A DNA stretch of 64,000 nt from JAYQKL01 sp049889415. Lineage in GTDB: Bacteria; Pseudomonadota; Alphaproteobacteria; RS24. This document shows, one piece after another, positions 34,519-42,871 of this stretch. The stretch covers positions 1 through 64,000 of the forward strand of contig JBMHDL010000008.1 in NCBI GenBank assembly GCA_049889415.1, written 5' to 3'. The notes beneath the pieces were generated by a model, which had not been told where the DNA came from, did not search any database, and saw only the letters and a list, made by a program, of their open reading frames with translations. Positions within the stretch are counted from its first letter, which is position 1; the number at the start of each line of letters is the position of its first letter. A program made the translations under genes and the position numbers.

Positions 34519-35227
34519 GCTGGCGCATCTTCACCCCTTGCCTGAGCACAAAGTGCTCGACCTTGGGTGTGGAGAGGGACGGCATTGTCATGCCGTATAC
34601 CATGAAGCCAAGTGCCATGTCATCGGTTTGGACCTTGGATTTGCGGATGTCCGAAAAACCCGTGATGGTTTTGCCGCCGCGCCCGTGCTCGCCCCGGCCG
34701 AGACCCAGAGGTTTCATGTCTTGGTCGGCAACGCCTTATCGCTGCCTTTCCCCGACCACAGCATGGACCGGGTCATATGCTCGGAAGTGCTGGAGCATAT
34801 TCCCGACTATTTGCGCGTCATTGAAGAAATTGACCGGGTGGTGAAACCAGACGGAGTGATCGGCATTTCCGTTCCGCGCCGCTGGCCGGAAAAAATATGC
34901 TGGTGGCTGTCGGCCGACTATCACAACGAACCGGGTGGACATATCAGAATTTTCAACCAGAAGGAACTGACAGAGGATTTCCGCTCACGCGGTTTCAGGC
35001 TGATCAGAAAAGATTATGCGCACGGCCTGCACACACCTTATTGGTGGCTGCGCTGCGCTTTCGGGGTCAAGAAACCCCTCAATCCTCTGACCAGGGCCTG
35101 GCACAGCCTGTTGGTTCTGGAAATGATGAAAAATCCGCTTTGGCTGCGCGGGCTTTCCAGACTTCTTGACATCTGCATCGGCAAAAGCGTTGTTTTGTAT
35201 TTCGAAAAACCGGCAGGCGCAGAATGA
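34505..35227 (+). CDS. Class I SAM-dependent methyltransferase
   Basis: 240 residues. Motif I is VLDLGCGEGRH; motif IV region VICSEVLEHIPDYLRVIEEI; post-motif GVIGISVPRRWPEK. It is of the small-molecule Methyltransf_11 kind. It overlaps the GT4 gene upstream and the barrel protein gene downstream (ATGA at 35224), so all three are coupled. The substrate is presumably the product of the neighbouring glycosyltransferase. Confidence 0.88.
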   Translation: MQTIKLAHLHPLPEHKVLDLGCGEGRHCHAVYHEAKCHVIGLDLGFADVRKTRDGFAAAPVLAPAETQRFHVLVGNALSLPFPDHSMDRVICSEVLEHIPDYLRVIEEIDRVVKPDGVIGISVPRRWPEKICWWLSADYHNEPGGHIRIFNQKELTEDFRSRGFRLIRKDYAHGLHTPYWWLRCAFGVKKPLNPLTRAWHSLLVLEMMKNPLWLRGLSRLLDICIGKSVVLYFEKPAGAE

Positions 35228-36306
35228 GCAAACTGACCGATGGTTTTTTCAGGGGCGCTGTGGACCGGATAAAAACCCTGCAACGCAGTGATGGTGCCAT
35301 TCCGTGGTATGCCGGAGGCGTTGTTGATCCGTGGAATCATTTGGAGGCGGTCATGGGGCTGAACCTGTGCGGTGAGGCCGAAGCGGTTTCCAAAGGGTTT
35401 GAGTTTTTGATCAACACCCAGCTGCCGGACGGGTCCTGGTGGGGTCGGCTCGGCAGCGCCGTCCCGATTGATGACACCTTGCAGAATTTTTCATCTGACG
35501 GCATGGATACGGGGGAGCAAATCCGGGAAACCAATTTCACCGCCTATGTCGCCACCGCCGTCTGGCATGATTATCTGCTGCATAACAATATGAATTTTAT
35601 CCACCGGCTCTGGCCGGTCGTCACAAGGGCTCTGGATTTTGTGTGTCGGCATCAGACCCCGCATGGCGATATTGTCTGGATTTCCCATGCACCAACCGGT
35701 GACAGCGACCCGATAGATCCCGAAATTTTGGAGCAGACCGACTCTCTGCTGACCGGCAACAGCTCCCTTTTCAAAAGCCTTTCCTGCGGCCTGAAGCTGG
35801 CCGAACTGATGAATGAGTCGAAATCGGACTGGGTCAACGCACACCGGCTGTTGGGGCAGGCCCTGCGGGACAAGCCGCATCGGTTTCAGCGTCAAACAGG
35901 CTCTGACATGAAGTTTTCGATGGACTGGTATTATCCCTGCCTGAGCGGCGCACTCAGCAAAAAGGACTCCCTTGACCGCCTGCAGGCACGGTGGGACGAA
36001 TTTGTGGTTGAAGGCCATGGCTGCCGGTGCGTTTCCCATGAACCCTGGGTCACCGTAGCGGAAACGGCCGAGCTTATTCTGACCCTGAAATCCCTTAGCA
36101 TGGACGACAGAGCGGCTGAAATGCTTGGATGGCTCGACCGGCAGCGCGATGAAAATGGGGCTTACTGGATCGGGTTTGAGTATGAGAGCAAAGTCTTCTG
36201 GCCGGTTGAAAAACCGCCATGGACGGCCGGAGCGGTTATTCTGGCAACAGATTGCGTGAACGACTTGTCCCCTGCCAGCCACCTGTTTTTGCATCAGGGA
36301 CTTTAG
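35224..36306 (+). CDS. Alpha/alpha-barrel terpene-cyclase/prenyltransferase-like protein
   Basis: 360 residues of repeated helix pairs. Segments such as LQRSDGAIPWY, NTQLPDGSWWG and DRQRDENGAYWIGF are QW-like repeats as in squalene-hopene cyclase and prenyltransferase beta chains. The DXDD protonation motif of class II cyclases is not evident, so a cyclase reaction is doubtful; it could bind or modify a polyprenyl or carbohydrate chain. It is coupled by overlap to the methyltransferase before it and converges (4-nt overlap) with a second methyltransferase. Confidence 0.75.
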   Translation: MSKLTDGFFRGAVDRIKTLQRSDGAIPWYAGGVVDPWNHLEAVMGLNLCGEAEAVSKGFEFLINTQLPDGSWWGRLGSAVPIDDTLQNFSSDGMDTGEQIRETNFTAYVATAVWHDYLLHNNMNFIHRLWPVVTRALDFVCRHQTPHGDIVWISHAPTGDSDPIDPEILEQTDSLLTGNSSLFKSLSCGLKLAELMNESKSDWVNAHRLLGQALRDKPHRFQRQTGSDMKFSMDWYYPCLSGALSKKDSLDRLQARWDEFVVEGHGCRCVSHEPWVTVAETAELILTLKSLSMDDRAAEMLGWLDRQRDENGAYWIGFEYESKVFWPVEKPPWTAGAVILATDCVNDLSPASHLFLHQGL

Positions 36307-36914
36307 AGCCGTTTTAAGACCCTGAGGGATTTAACAACAGCCACTTCCTCAAAAAGCTCAGAGGCCATGGCCATTTTGTATATTTCATGGGGTGGGCGCC
36401 CGCCGTCCTGCGGGTTTGGAAACACATCATGGATGGCCAAAACCCCGCCCGGTGCCAGCTTGCCGCTCCACAGTCTGTAATCATCATAAGCGGCTTTCAT
36501 GGAATGACCGCCATCAATGAACACAAAGGCCAGCGACTGGGTAATCAAAGGAGCGACCTGCACTGACGGGGCAACAATCGGAACCACCACTTCCTCAAGC
36601 TTGGCGCGGCGCAAAGTATCACGAAAATGCGCCAGTGAACTCATGCCGCCAGTAGCGGTATCGGCCAGATCAGGGTCGAAATACCCTTCCCCAGGCTGGT
36701 TTTCCTCAGATCCGTAATGATGATCAACGGCAATGAGCTGCCGCCCGGTCATGCGACAGGCGGTTCCCAAATACACAGTAGACTTGCCACAATAGCTGCC
36801 GATTTCAACCGCCGGGCCGCTCACCTGCAATTCAGAGAGCGTTTCGTAAAGGGCTCTACCCTCATCTGGGTCCAGAAACCCTTTGACGGTTTCAATATCC
36901 AGTGGAAGCTTCAT
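36303..36914 (-). CDS. Class I SAM-dependent methyltransferase (Methyltransf_24-like)
   Basis: 203 residues. VEIGSYCGKSTVYLG is motif I and FVFIDGGHSMKAAYDDYRLW the acidic motif; GVLAIHDVFPNP follows, like CmcI-type O-methyltransferases. ATG 36914 fits the family; earlier in-frame ATGs lie inside the MFS gene. It is 8 nt from the MFS gene upstream on the same strand and tail-to-tail with the barrel-protein gene. Confidence 0.86.
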   Translation of the reverse strand: MKLPLDIETVKGFLDPDEGRALYETLSELQVSGPAVEIGSYCGKSTVYLGTACRMTGRQLIAVDHHYGSEENQPGEGYFDPDLADTATGGMSSLAHFRDTLRRAKLEEVVVPIVAPSVQVAPLITQSLAFVFIDGGHSMKAAYDDYRLWSGKLAPGGVLAIHDVFPNPQDGGRPPHEIYKMAMASELFEEVAVVKSLRVLKRL

Positions 36915-36921
36915 ACTCAAC

Positions 36922-38295
36922 TCACTGAGCCGTCTTGGCCCGGTTTTCATCCAAAACCGCATGCATTTCCACATGCAGTTTTTCATCCAGCCGGTAACTT
37001 GAAAACACCAAAGCCGCCGTGACATAGGCCAGGCAGGGAACAATCGAAAACATGATTTTGATCGCCAAAATAACCTCCGGCGCCTGCGCTACATTCGGCT
37101 GGAAACCGACCCATGACAACATGTTGCCAACTACTATCAATGAAATGCCGTTAGCCAGTTTCCAGGTAAAATTCCAGGCTGCGAAATACGCCCCCTCTTT
37201 GCGCTCCCCGGTCTGCAACTCATCATAATCAATGGTGTCACTCATTAAGGACGGACCGATGACATGCCCGGCGCCATTGGCGATGCCGGCAAGAAAGCCG
37301 ATCCCCATCAACAGCAATTCGTCACCTTTACCGAGCGTAAACATCAGGCCATAACACATGGCCGACAGATACATGGAAAAAGACCAGATTGTCTTTTTTC
37401 CAACCCGCCGCGCCAAAGGCATCCAGACCGGGGTCAACAGGAATGATGGAATCAGAAACGTTAAAAGAAATTTTGGCGCAGCTTCCGGTGCTTCGAGAAT
37501 ATAGGTGCCGACATAAAGCATCAAAATGGAGGTAAAGGCAAAACCGATATTGTCGAAAAAATAGCCGATCAAAGGCGGCCGGGCATGCGGGTTTTTGAAC
37601 ACGTCACGAATAGCTTTGAAGGGTCTCTTGCCTCCTCTGGAGGCAAATTCCTCACGCTCACGAATACCGTAAGCGCAGATAATCAGGGATAATCCGCCCA
37701 GCGGCGCAACAATATACGCCAAGTGACGCGAAGTTTCCTGCACCGCTGCAATGCCGGTCTGCTCGGCGCTGATCAGAGCCGCCATGGCCCCGATACCGAT
37801 AATGTACCCTCCAATCCAACCGGCATGACGGACGCCGAACACCTTATTGCGTTCATGATGGTCATCCGTCAGCTCAGCGCCAAGCGCCATTTGCGGGACA
37901 TAGAAAAAGGTTGAGGCGGAGAAAAATCCGATAATCCCCACCCCCACCCAGATTACCAGTTCGCTATCTCCCAAGCCTTGGGGCGGAACGAAAATCATTA
38001 AAAATGTCAGGGCCGTCGGCAAGGCGCTCATGCCAATCCAAGACCGCCGTCTTCCCAGCCAGAACTTTGTCCGATCTGACCAGTAGCCGACCAGCGGATC
38101 GGAAACGGCATCCCAGAAACGGGACAGACCGAAAATCAACCCCATGACGGCAGGGGAAATCAAAAGAATATCGGTCGCGTATTTCATGTAATACAGTGTG
38201 ACCAGACAGAACATATAGCCATAGGCAACCGTCGGCAGACCAAAATAAAACAAAGTGGATAAACCCACTTTAGAACCGGGTTTGGATTGATTCAT
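36922..38295 (-). CDS. MFS transporter, GPH (MelB-like) cation:sugar symporter type
   Basis: 457 residues, 12 predicted hydrophobic segments. SRFWDAVSDPLVGYWSDRT is the GPH signature with the conserved Asp pair that binds the coupling cation; VPQMALGAELTDDHHERN and MSDTIDYDELQTG are further GPH traits. Starts after AGGAGT. It is cotranscribed with the methyltransferase gene downstream, so it may import or export the glycoside made by the cluster. Confidence 0.9.
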   Translation of the reverse strand: MNQSKPGSKVGLSTLFYFGLPTVAYGYMFCLVTLYYMKYATDILLISPAVMGLIFGLSRFWDAVSDPLVGYWSDRTKFWLGRRRSWIGMSALPTALTFLMIFVPPQGLGDSELVIWVGVGIIGFFSASTFFYVPQMALGAELTDDHHERNKVFGVRHAGWIGGYIIGIGAMAALISAEQTGIAAVQETSRHLAYIVAPLGGLSLIICAYGIREREEFASRGGKRPFKAIRDVFKNPHARPPLIGYFFDNIGFAFTSILMLYVGTYILEAPEAAPKFLLTFLIPSFLLTPVWMPLARRVGKKTIWSFSMYLSAMCYGLMFTLGKGDELLLMGIGFLAGIANGAGHVIGPSLMSDTIDYDELQTGERKEGAYFAAWNFTWKLANGISLIVVGNMLSWVGFQPNVAQAPEVILAIKIMFSIVPCLAYVTAALVFSSYRLDEKLHVEMHAVLDENRAKTAQ

Positions 38296-38354
38296 GAAAT
38301 ACTCCTATAGCCACTGACTGTAACCCGCATGCCGGGCTTGGCAATCTTTTTATC

Positions 38355-38390
38355 GGGCTTTTTACTGGGCTTTTTACTGGGCTTTTTGTC
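38355..38390. repeat. 12-bp tandem repeat, about three copies
   Basis: GGGCTTTTTACT at 38355-38366 and 38367-38378, then a decayed third unit GGGCTTTTTGTC. It is in the divergent gap between the MFS gene and the ligase-glycosyltransferase gene. A 63-codon frame on the minus strand crosses it, giving KKPS repeats, but I do not think it is a gene. Confidence 0.8.
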
Positions 38391-38474
38391 TGGAAAAACA
38401 CAGAATACAGGACATTTATCGCTTAACTTTTTACCCTGCTGGCTATAGTCTGTGCAAATTATGGCGGATGTTAG

Positions 38475-40733
38475 ATGACACACCTAAAAGCGATCCATCT
38501 GAAATTAAACAGCAAAATCAGTTTTTTGCTTCTGCTTATTGGACCTGTTGCCAGCTTTTCCGTCAACCTTTTACCCGCCCTGCTCGGCCTGTCAGCCTTA
38601 CTGGCGTTTGTGGAGATGAAAAAACACCAGATCGCCTGGCGCCCGAGAGTATCCAACATCACACTCACGGCGATGGCCTTTATCGGCTATGTCATGCTGT
38701 CGAGTCTCTGGTCGTCGAAACCGGAGGAAGCTGTAATTCAATGTCTGCAGTTCGCTGCCATATTGTTATCCGCCAGCCTATTGAGCCGGTATATTGATTG
38801 CATTGACCGGGAAGATATTGAGAAAATGGGACGTGCCATGCGCTATGGCATCGCCCTGGCCATGAGCTTACTGTTTCTGGAAACCTATTACGACCAACCA
38901 ATTTACAGACTCTGGCTGGAAACAGTTGCGACTGACAGATTATTTGACCCGAGGCATCTTGAGCGCTCCGTAGCGGTCTTCAGCTTGTTCCTGTTTTTTA
39001 TTGCCGCTCACACAGCCAAGAGAACCAATATTCTGGGCGGCTTGACCCTACTAATACTCTGGGCGTTTTTCTGCCTGAAATTCGGCTTTATACCCGAATA
39101 TATCGGCATTTTATCAGGACTGACATTTATGACAATCGCCGTTGGTTTCAAAAAACAGGCTAGAAAAATCCTATTTGCATTGCTGTTTCTCCAGACAGTT
39201 TTAATTGTCCCTGTCTCAATCAAAAGCTACGAGACACAATTTGTGCAAAACCTTTTATCTCTTCCGCCGGAAAAGGATGAGACACTGGATCAAATTGTTC
39301 AAACCCATTTCGCTGTGAGTGAACTCATTCTGCAAAAACCGGTTTTCGGGCACGGTTTGGAAAGCGCGTCCATGCTTCAGGAAACCATGACTGCCGAAAT
39401 AGAAAACGTACATTCCTTGCATCCGCATAATTATGCCCTGCAAATTCTGCTTGAAACAGGTTATGTCGGCGCGGTTCTGTTTCTGCTTTTCATGTATTTC
39501 ATGCTTCAGAGAATGAATTTCAACATCGTCAAGACAGAGATTTTCTTGATAGCGGCCATTGGATGTATTCTGACAATCCTCTCCTTTACTTTTGGCATCT
39601 GGCAATCCTGGTGGATGGTCAGCATAATTTTCGCCCTCATTTGCTTCAAGCTTGAATTCGGTGGCAAAAACAGTGAGCGAGACGCCCCGCCCCCATTGAA
39701 AAAACCACGCATCATGCATGCAATTTTCAGCCACGGATATCGCGGTTCGGAAAGTGCGCTTGCCTTGATTGCCAATGAGCAGTGTAAAACTCACCCCGTC
39801 AGCGTGATGGTCCGGAGTGATTGTGACACACGCGATGGGCCATCAATATTAGATGCCCTTGACCCGGATATTGAAGTCATCAGGGTGCCGAATTTCATGC
39901 GGGCCCTATGCGCCAATTTTCTCATACTGAAATGGCAACCGCATATTTTTCATGCTCATCTTGGCCGCGCAGTCCGTTTGAGGACATGGCTTAAGCCCAA
40001 TCTGCTGCGCGTTTCCTCCATGCATATATTCAGCCCGCACCACCATGTCGGCCAAGACCGTATCATCTGCATCTCTGATTGGCAGATGAAAGCCTTGCCG
40101 GAAAACCTGAAATTGAAGAGCCGGCTGGTCCGTAACGCCACCAAAAGCATGGAAAAAATTTCACAGCCTGAGAAAGACGCCTTGCGCCGGGAACTCGGTA
40201 TTGCGCCAGATACGCGGATCGTCGGTTTCGTGGGTGCCATCAACACCACAAAGGGAGCGGACATTGCCGTGGAAGCCTTTTGCCGCGCCAATATGGAAAA
40301 TGCCCACTTATTGATGATTGGCGAGGGACCATTACGGGAGGAATTATCCCAAAAAACAGCCAACATGACCAATATCACATTGACTGGATACAAGGACAAC
40401 GCCCGCGCCTACATGCAGATCATGGATATCATTCTTTTGCCCTCCAATTGGTCAGAGCCGTTCATGCTGTCCCTGATTGAAGCCATGGAAGCAGGATGCT
40501 GGGCCATCACCATCAACACATACGGTCCGGGTGATATTATGCGTGAGCAACCTCACGGGTCCGTTGTTGACATAAATGATGTTGACGGTTTTGCCGCCGC
40601 TCTTCTAGCCGCCCCTGAGACAGCCGGTAAAAGGTATGAATATAATCTTGAAAAATTCGCTTTTTCGAAGCATATCTCCAGTATCTTCAAAATTTACGAG
40701 GACGCAAATGATCCGCTATCCTTCAAAGCCTGA
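38475..40733 (+). CDS. O-antigen-ligase-like membrane domain fused to GT4 glycosyltransferase
   Basis: 752 residues. Residues 1 to about 395 are a polytopic membrane domain of the WaaL/Wzy type: many TM helices and a periplasmic loop with HSLHPHNYALQILLETGYVG, the HNxxLQxxxETG signature of the O-antigen ligase family. Residues about 410-752 are a cytoplasmic GT4 domain, with VGFVGAINTTKGADIAVEAF, HLLMIGEGP and LLPSNWSEPFMLSLIEAMEAG (cited in part). Normally these are separate proteins. There is no stop or frame change at the junction. It is followed after 12 nt by the PCuAC gene, without obvious functional link. Confidence 0.85.
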   Translation: MTHLKAIHLKLNSKISFLLLLIGPVASFSVNLLPALLGLSALLAFVEMKKHQIAWRPRVSNITLTAMAFIGYVMLSSLWSSKPEEAVIQCLQFAAILLSASLLSRYIDCIDREDIEKMGRAMRYGIALAMSLLFLETYYDQPIYRLWLETVATDRLFDPRHLERSVAVFSLFLFFIAAHTAKRTNILGGLTLLILWAFFCLKFGFIPEYIGILSGLTFMTIAVGFKKQARKILFALLFLQTVLIVPVSIKSYETQFVQNLLSLPPEKDETLDQIVQTHFAVSELILQKPVFGHGLESASMLQETMTAEIENVHSLHPHNYALQILLETGYVGAVLFLLFMYFMLQRMNFNIVKTEIFLIAAIGCILTILSFTFGIWQSWWMVSIIFALICFKLEFGGKNSERDAPPPLKKPRIMHAIFSHGYRGSESALALIANEQCKTHPVSVMVRSDCDTRDGPSILDALDPDIEVIRVPNFMRALCANFLILKWQPHIFHAHLGRAVRLRTWLKPNLLRVSSMHIFSPHHHVGQDRIICISDWQMKALPENLKLKSRLVRNATKSMEKISQPEKDALRRELGIAPDTRIVGFVGAINTTKGADIAVEAFCRANMENAHLLMIGEGPLREELSQKTANMTNITLTGYKDNARAYMQIMDIILLPSNWSEPFMLSLIEAMEAGCWAITINTYGPGDIMREQPHGSVVDINDVDGFAAALLAAPETAGKRYEYNLEKFAFSKHISSIFKIYEDANDPLSFKA

Positions 40734-40745
40734 AATGAGCCGCCG

Positions 40746-41243
40746 ATGATAACGAAAACCTTACGCAGTCTGATTATTTTTCTCGCTGCAAGCTTTTTCT
40801 TCTCTGGTCCCGTCCATGCAGAAATTGTTATCAAGGCGGGATGGGTGCGTGCTCATCTTCCCGACAGGCCTGCTGCGGGATATTTTGAACTCAGCAATCA
40901 TGGCGAAGCCGACACGCTGATAGCCGCAAAAAGCCCGGCTTTCAAAACAGTCGAAATCCACACGCACATCATGGAAGACGGGGTGATGCGTATGCGTAAA
41001 CTTGAGCACCTTGATATATCCGCCCATAATAGCCTGCAGTTCAAACCGCACGGCCTACACTTGATGCTGTTCGATCCGATTCAGCCCTTGAACAAGGGGA
41101 GTAATGTTGAAGTGACGCTGGTGTTTGAAACCGCCGGCGAGGTGCCCGTAACCCTGCAGGTCGGTCAAAGAGAAAAAAATAGCCACACCCCCCATGCTCA
41201 TGAGCATGATACCCACAACCACAACAGTCATTCAGGGCATTAG
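40746..41243 (+). CDS. Periplasmic copper chaperone PCu(A)C with histidine-rich tail
   Basis: 165 residues. A signal peptide of about 26 residues ends PVHA. The copper site motif H-x10-M-x21-H-x-M is exact (HTHIMEDGVMRM ... HLM). The tail is SHTPHAHEHDTHNHNSHSGH, a metal-binding histidine stretch. The family delivers Cu(I) to cytochrome oxidase. Here it is the first gene before a Zn-type ABC transporter, 9 nt from znuC, which suggests a role in metal scavenging rather than only oxidase assembly. Confidence 0.92.
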   Translation: MITKTLRSLIIFLAASFFFSGPVHAEIVIKAGWVRAHLPDRPAAGYFELSNHGEADTLIAAKSPAFKTVEIHTHIMEDGVMRMRKLEHLDISAHNSLQFKPHGLHLMLFDPIQPLNKGSNVEVTLVFETAGEVPVTLQVGQREKNSHTPHAHEHDTHNHNSHSGH

Positions 41244-41252
41244 TCCACGGTC

Positions 41253-41990
41253 ATGACTGCGTTGATCACAACAAAATCCCTAAGTCTGGAAGGGTCGCAT
41301 GGCCGATTGTTGGACGACATCAATATCGCCATTGCAGAGAATGATTTTGTCACGATTATCGGTCCCAACGGGGCCGGCAAAACAATGTTGTTAAAATGCC
41401 TGTTAGGTCTGGTGAACCCAAGTGAGGGGCGTATGGATCATAAACCGGGGCTGCGCATTGGCTATATGCCGCAAAATATTGCCATAGACCCAGTTTTACC
41501 GCTCTCTGTTGACTATTTCCTCAAACTCGCGGGGTCCGCAGACTCAGAACATTTCAGGCAGACGGTTGAACTGGTCGGCATCAGTCATTTGCTAAACCGG
41601 CAATTGCATGACCTGTCCGGTGGAGAACGTCAATGGGTCCTGCTGACACGCGCCCTGTTGAACAATCCGGAACTTCTGATTATGGACGAGCCAGCCCAAA
41701 ACCTCGATGTAAAGGGGCAATTGGACCTGTATAAGAAACTTAATGAAATATACGAGACCAGAAAACTGGCGATTTTAATGGTGTCTCACGACCTTCATCT
41801 TGTCATGTCATCCAGCAAAAAAGTCATTTGCCTGTTTCATCACGTTTGTTGCGAGGGCGAACCGCAGACTGTTGCCCAAGATCCGGAATTCACATCTCTG
41901 TTCGGCGATGAAATGGCACGGATGGTGGCTGTTTACCCACATCATCATGACCATAATCATAATCATGATCACGACCATGACCACAACTAA
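41253..41990 (+). CDS. znuC: Metal ABC transporter ATPase, ZnuC-like
   Basis: 245 residues. Walker A GPNGAGKTMLLK, signature LSGGERQWV, Walker B LLIMDEPAQNLD, H-loop VSHDLH. The C-terminal tail is histidine-rich (HHHDHNHNHDHDHDHN), as in ZnuC of other bacteria. It energises uptake with the permease that follows. No periplasmic binding protein (ZnuA) or Zur gene is in the window, so metal specificity remains inferred. Confidence 0.9.
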   Translation: MTALITTKSLSLEGSHGRLLDDINIAIAENDFVTIIGPNGAGKTMLLKCLLGLVNPSEGRMDHKPGLRIGYMPQNIAIDPVLPLSVDYFLKLAGSADSEHFRQTVELVGISHLLNRQLHDLSGGERQWVLLTRALLNNPELLIMDEPAQNLDVKGQLDLYKKLNEIYETRKLAILMVSHDLHLVMSSSKKVICLFHHVCCEGEPQTVAQDPEFTSLFGDEMARMVAVYPHHHDHNHNHDHDHDHN

Positions 41991-42007
41991 GCCTTCACGA
42001 ACAAAAC

Positions 42008-42865
42008 ATGACACATCTTCATGAAATTTTAATGCTTGCCACCGCCTTTTTCGTCAGTCTGATGGCGACCCCCTTGGGGTGTTTGGTTGTCTGGCGTCGC
42101 ATGGCTTATTTCGGGGACGCCCTTTCCCATACAGCACTGCTCGGAATTGCCTTGGGTTTGTTGATGGGAGGCAATGCACATCTTGGTGCGATTTTCATCT
42201 GTGCCATATTCGCCTTTGCAATGATTTGGATGGAAAACCGCTACAAGCTCTCGACGGACACATTGCTCGGCATTCTGGCACATGGCGGGCTGGCGGTCGG
42301 CATTTTGACCTTAAGTTTGCTGCCCCCCCAAAATCAGACAGACGGCAATGCTGATGACGGGCATGCAAAAGATGTCGATTTGCATGACTACGAACAGTAT
42401 TTTTTTGGAGATTTATCCCAGACATCAGGAGAAAACCTTATGGTTCTGGGCTTTTCTGTCATGGTCATCCTTGCGCTGCTGTGGCGTTACTGGTCAAAGT
42501 TGATTTTGATGATTTTGAGTGAGGAACTCGCAACAGCGGAAGGGCACAACACGTTAAGGCTGAAATATGTTCTCCTGACATGCCTGACGGTTACGGTCGC
42601 CCTCAGTGTCCAGACAGTCGGGATTTTATTCACCACCTCCTTGTTGATTTTACCGGCGGCAGCAGCCCGGCAATGGTCCAGAACACCCAGAAATACGGTT
42701 ATTTACGCATATATAGCCTCCCTCAGCGCCCTCGCATTGGGCGTGCCGACAGCTCTTGACATGGCTCTCCCTTACGGGCCAGTAATCGTCGCTTATATGA
42801 GCGCTTTCTTTGTCATATCCCTAATGGTGGCAGGGATTATCAGGAAAAAGCCACCAAGAATATAA
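42008..42865 (+). CDS. znuB: Metal ABC transporter permease, ZnuB-like
   Basis: 285 residues, about eight TM helices, of the ABC-3 family. It shows TPLGCLVVWRRMAYFGDALSHTALLGIALG (cited in part) and DTLLGILAHGGLAVGI. A hydrophilic, acidic insertion GNADDGHAKDVDLHDYEQY with several His/Asp residues sits after TM4, a possible metal-binding loop. It is 17 nt after znuC. Confidence 0.9.
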   Translation: MTHLHEILMLATAFFVSLMATPLGCLVVWRRMAYFGDALSHTALLGIALGLLMGGNAHLGAIFICAIFAFAMIWMENRYKLSTDTLLGILAHGGLAVGILTLSLLPPQNQTDGNADDGHAKDVDLHDYEQYFFGDLSQTSGENLMVLGFSVMVILALLWRYWSKLILMILSEELATAEGHNTLRLKYVLLTCLTVTVALSVQTVGILFTTSLLILPAAAARQWSRTPRNTVIYAYIASLSALALGVPTALDMALPYGPVIVAYMSAFFVISLMVAGIIRKKPPRI

Positions 42866-42871
42866 TAAGTA

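Noticed and set aside
38292..38483. A 63-codon minus-strand frame with KKPS repeats before the MFS gene
   Set aside because: It arises from a 12-bp tandem repeat, overlaps the start of the ligase gene and has no ribosome site.
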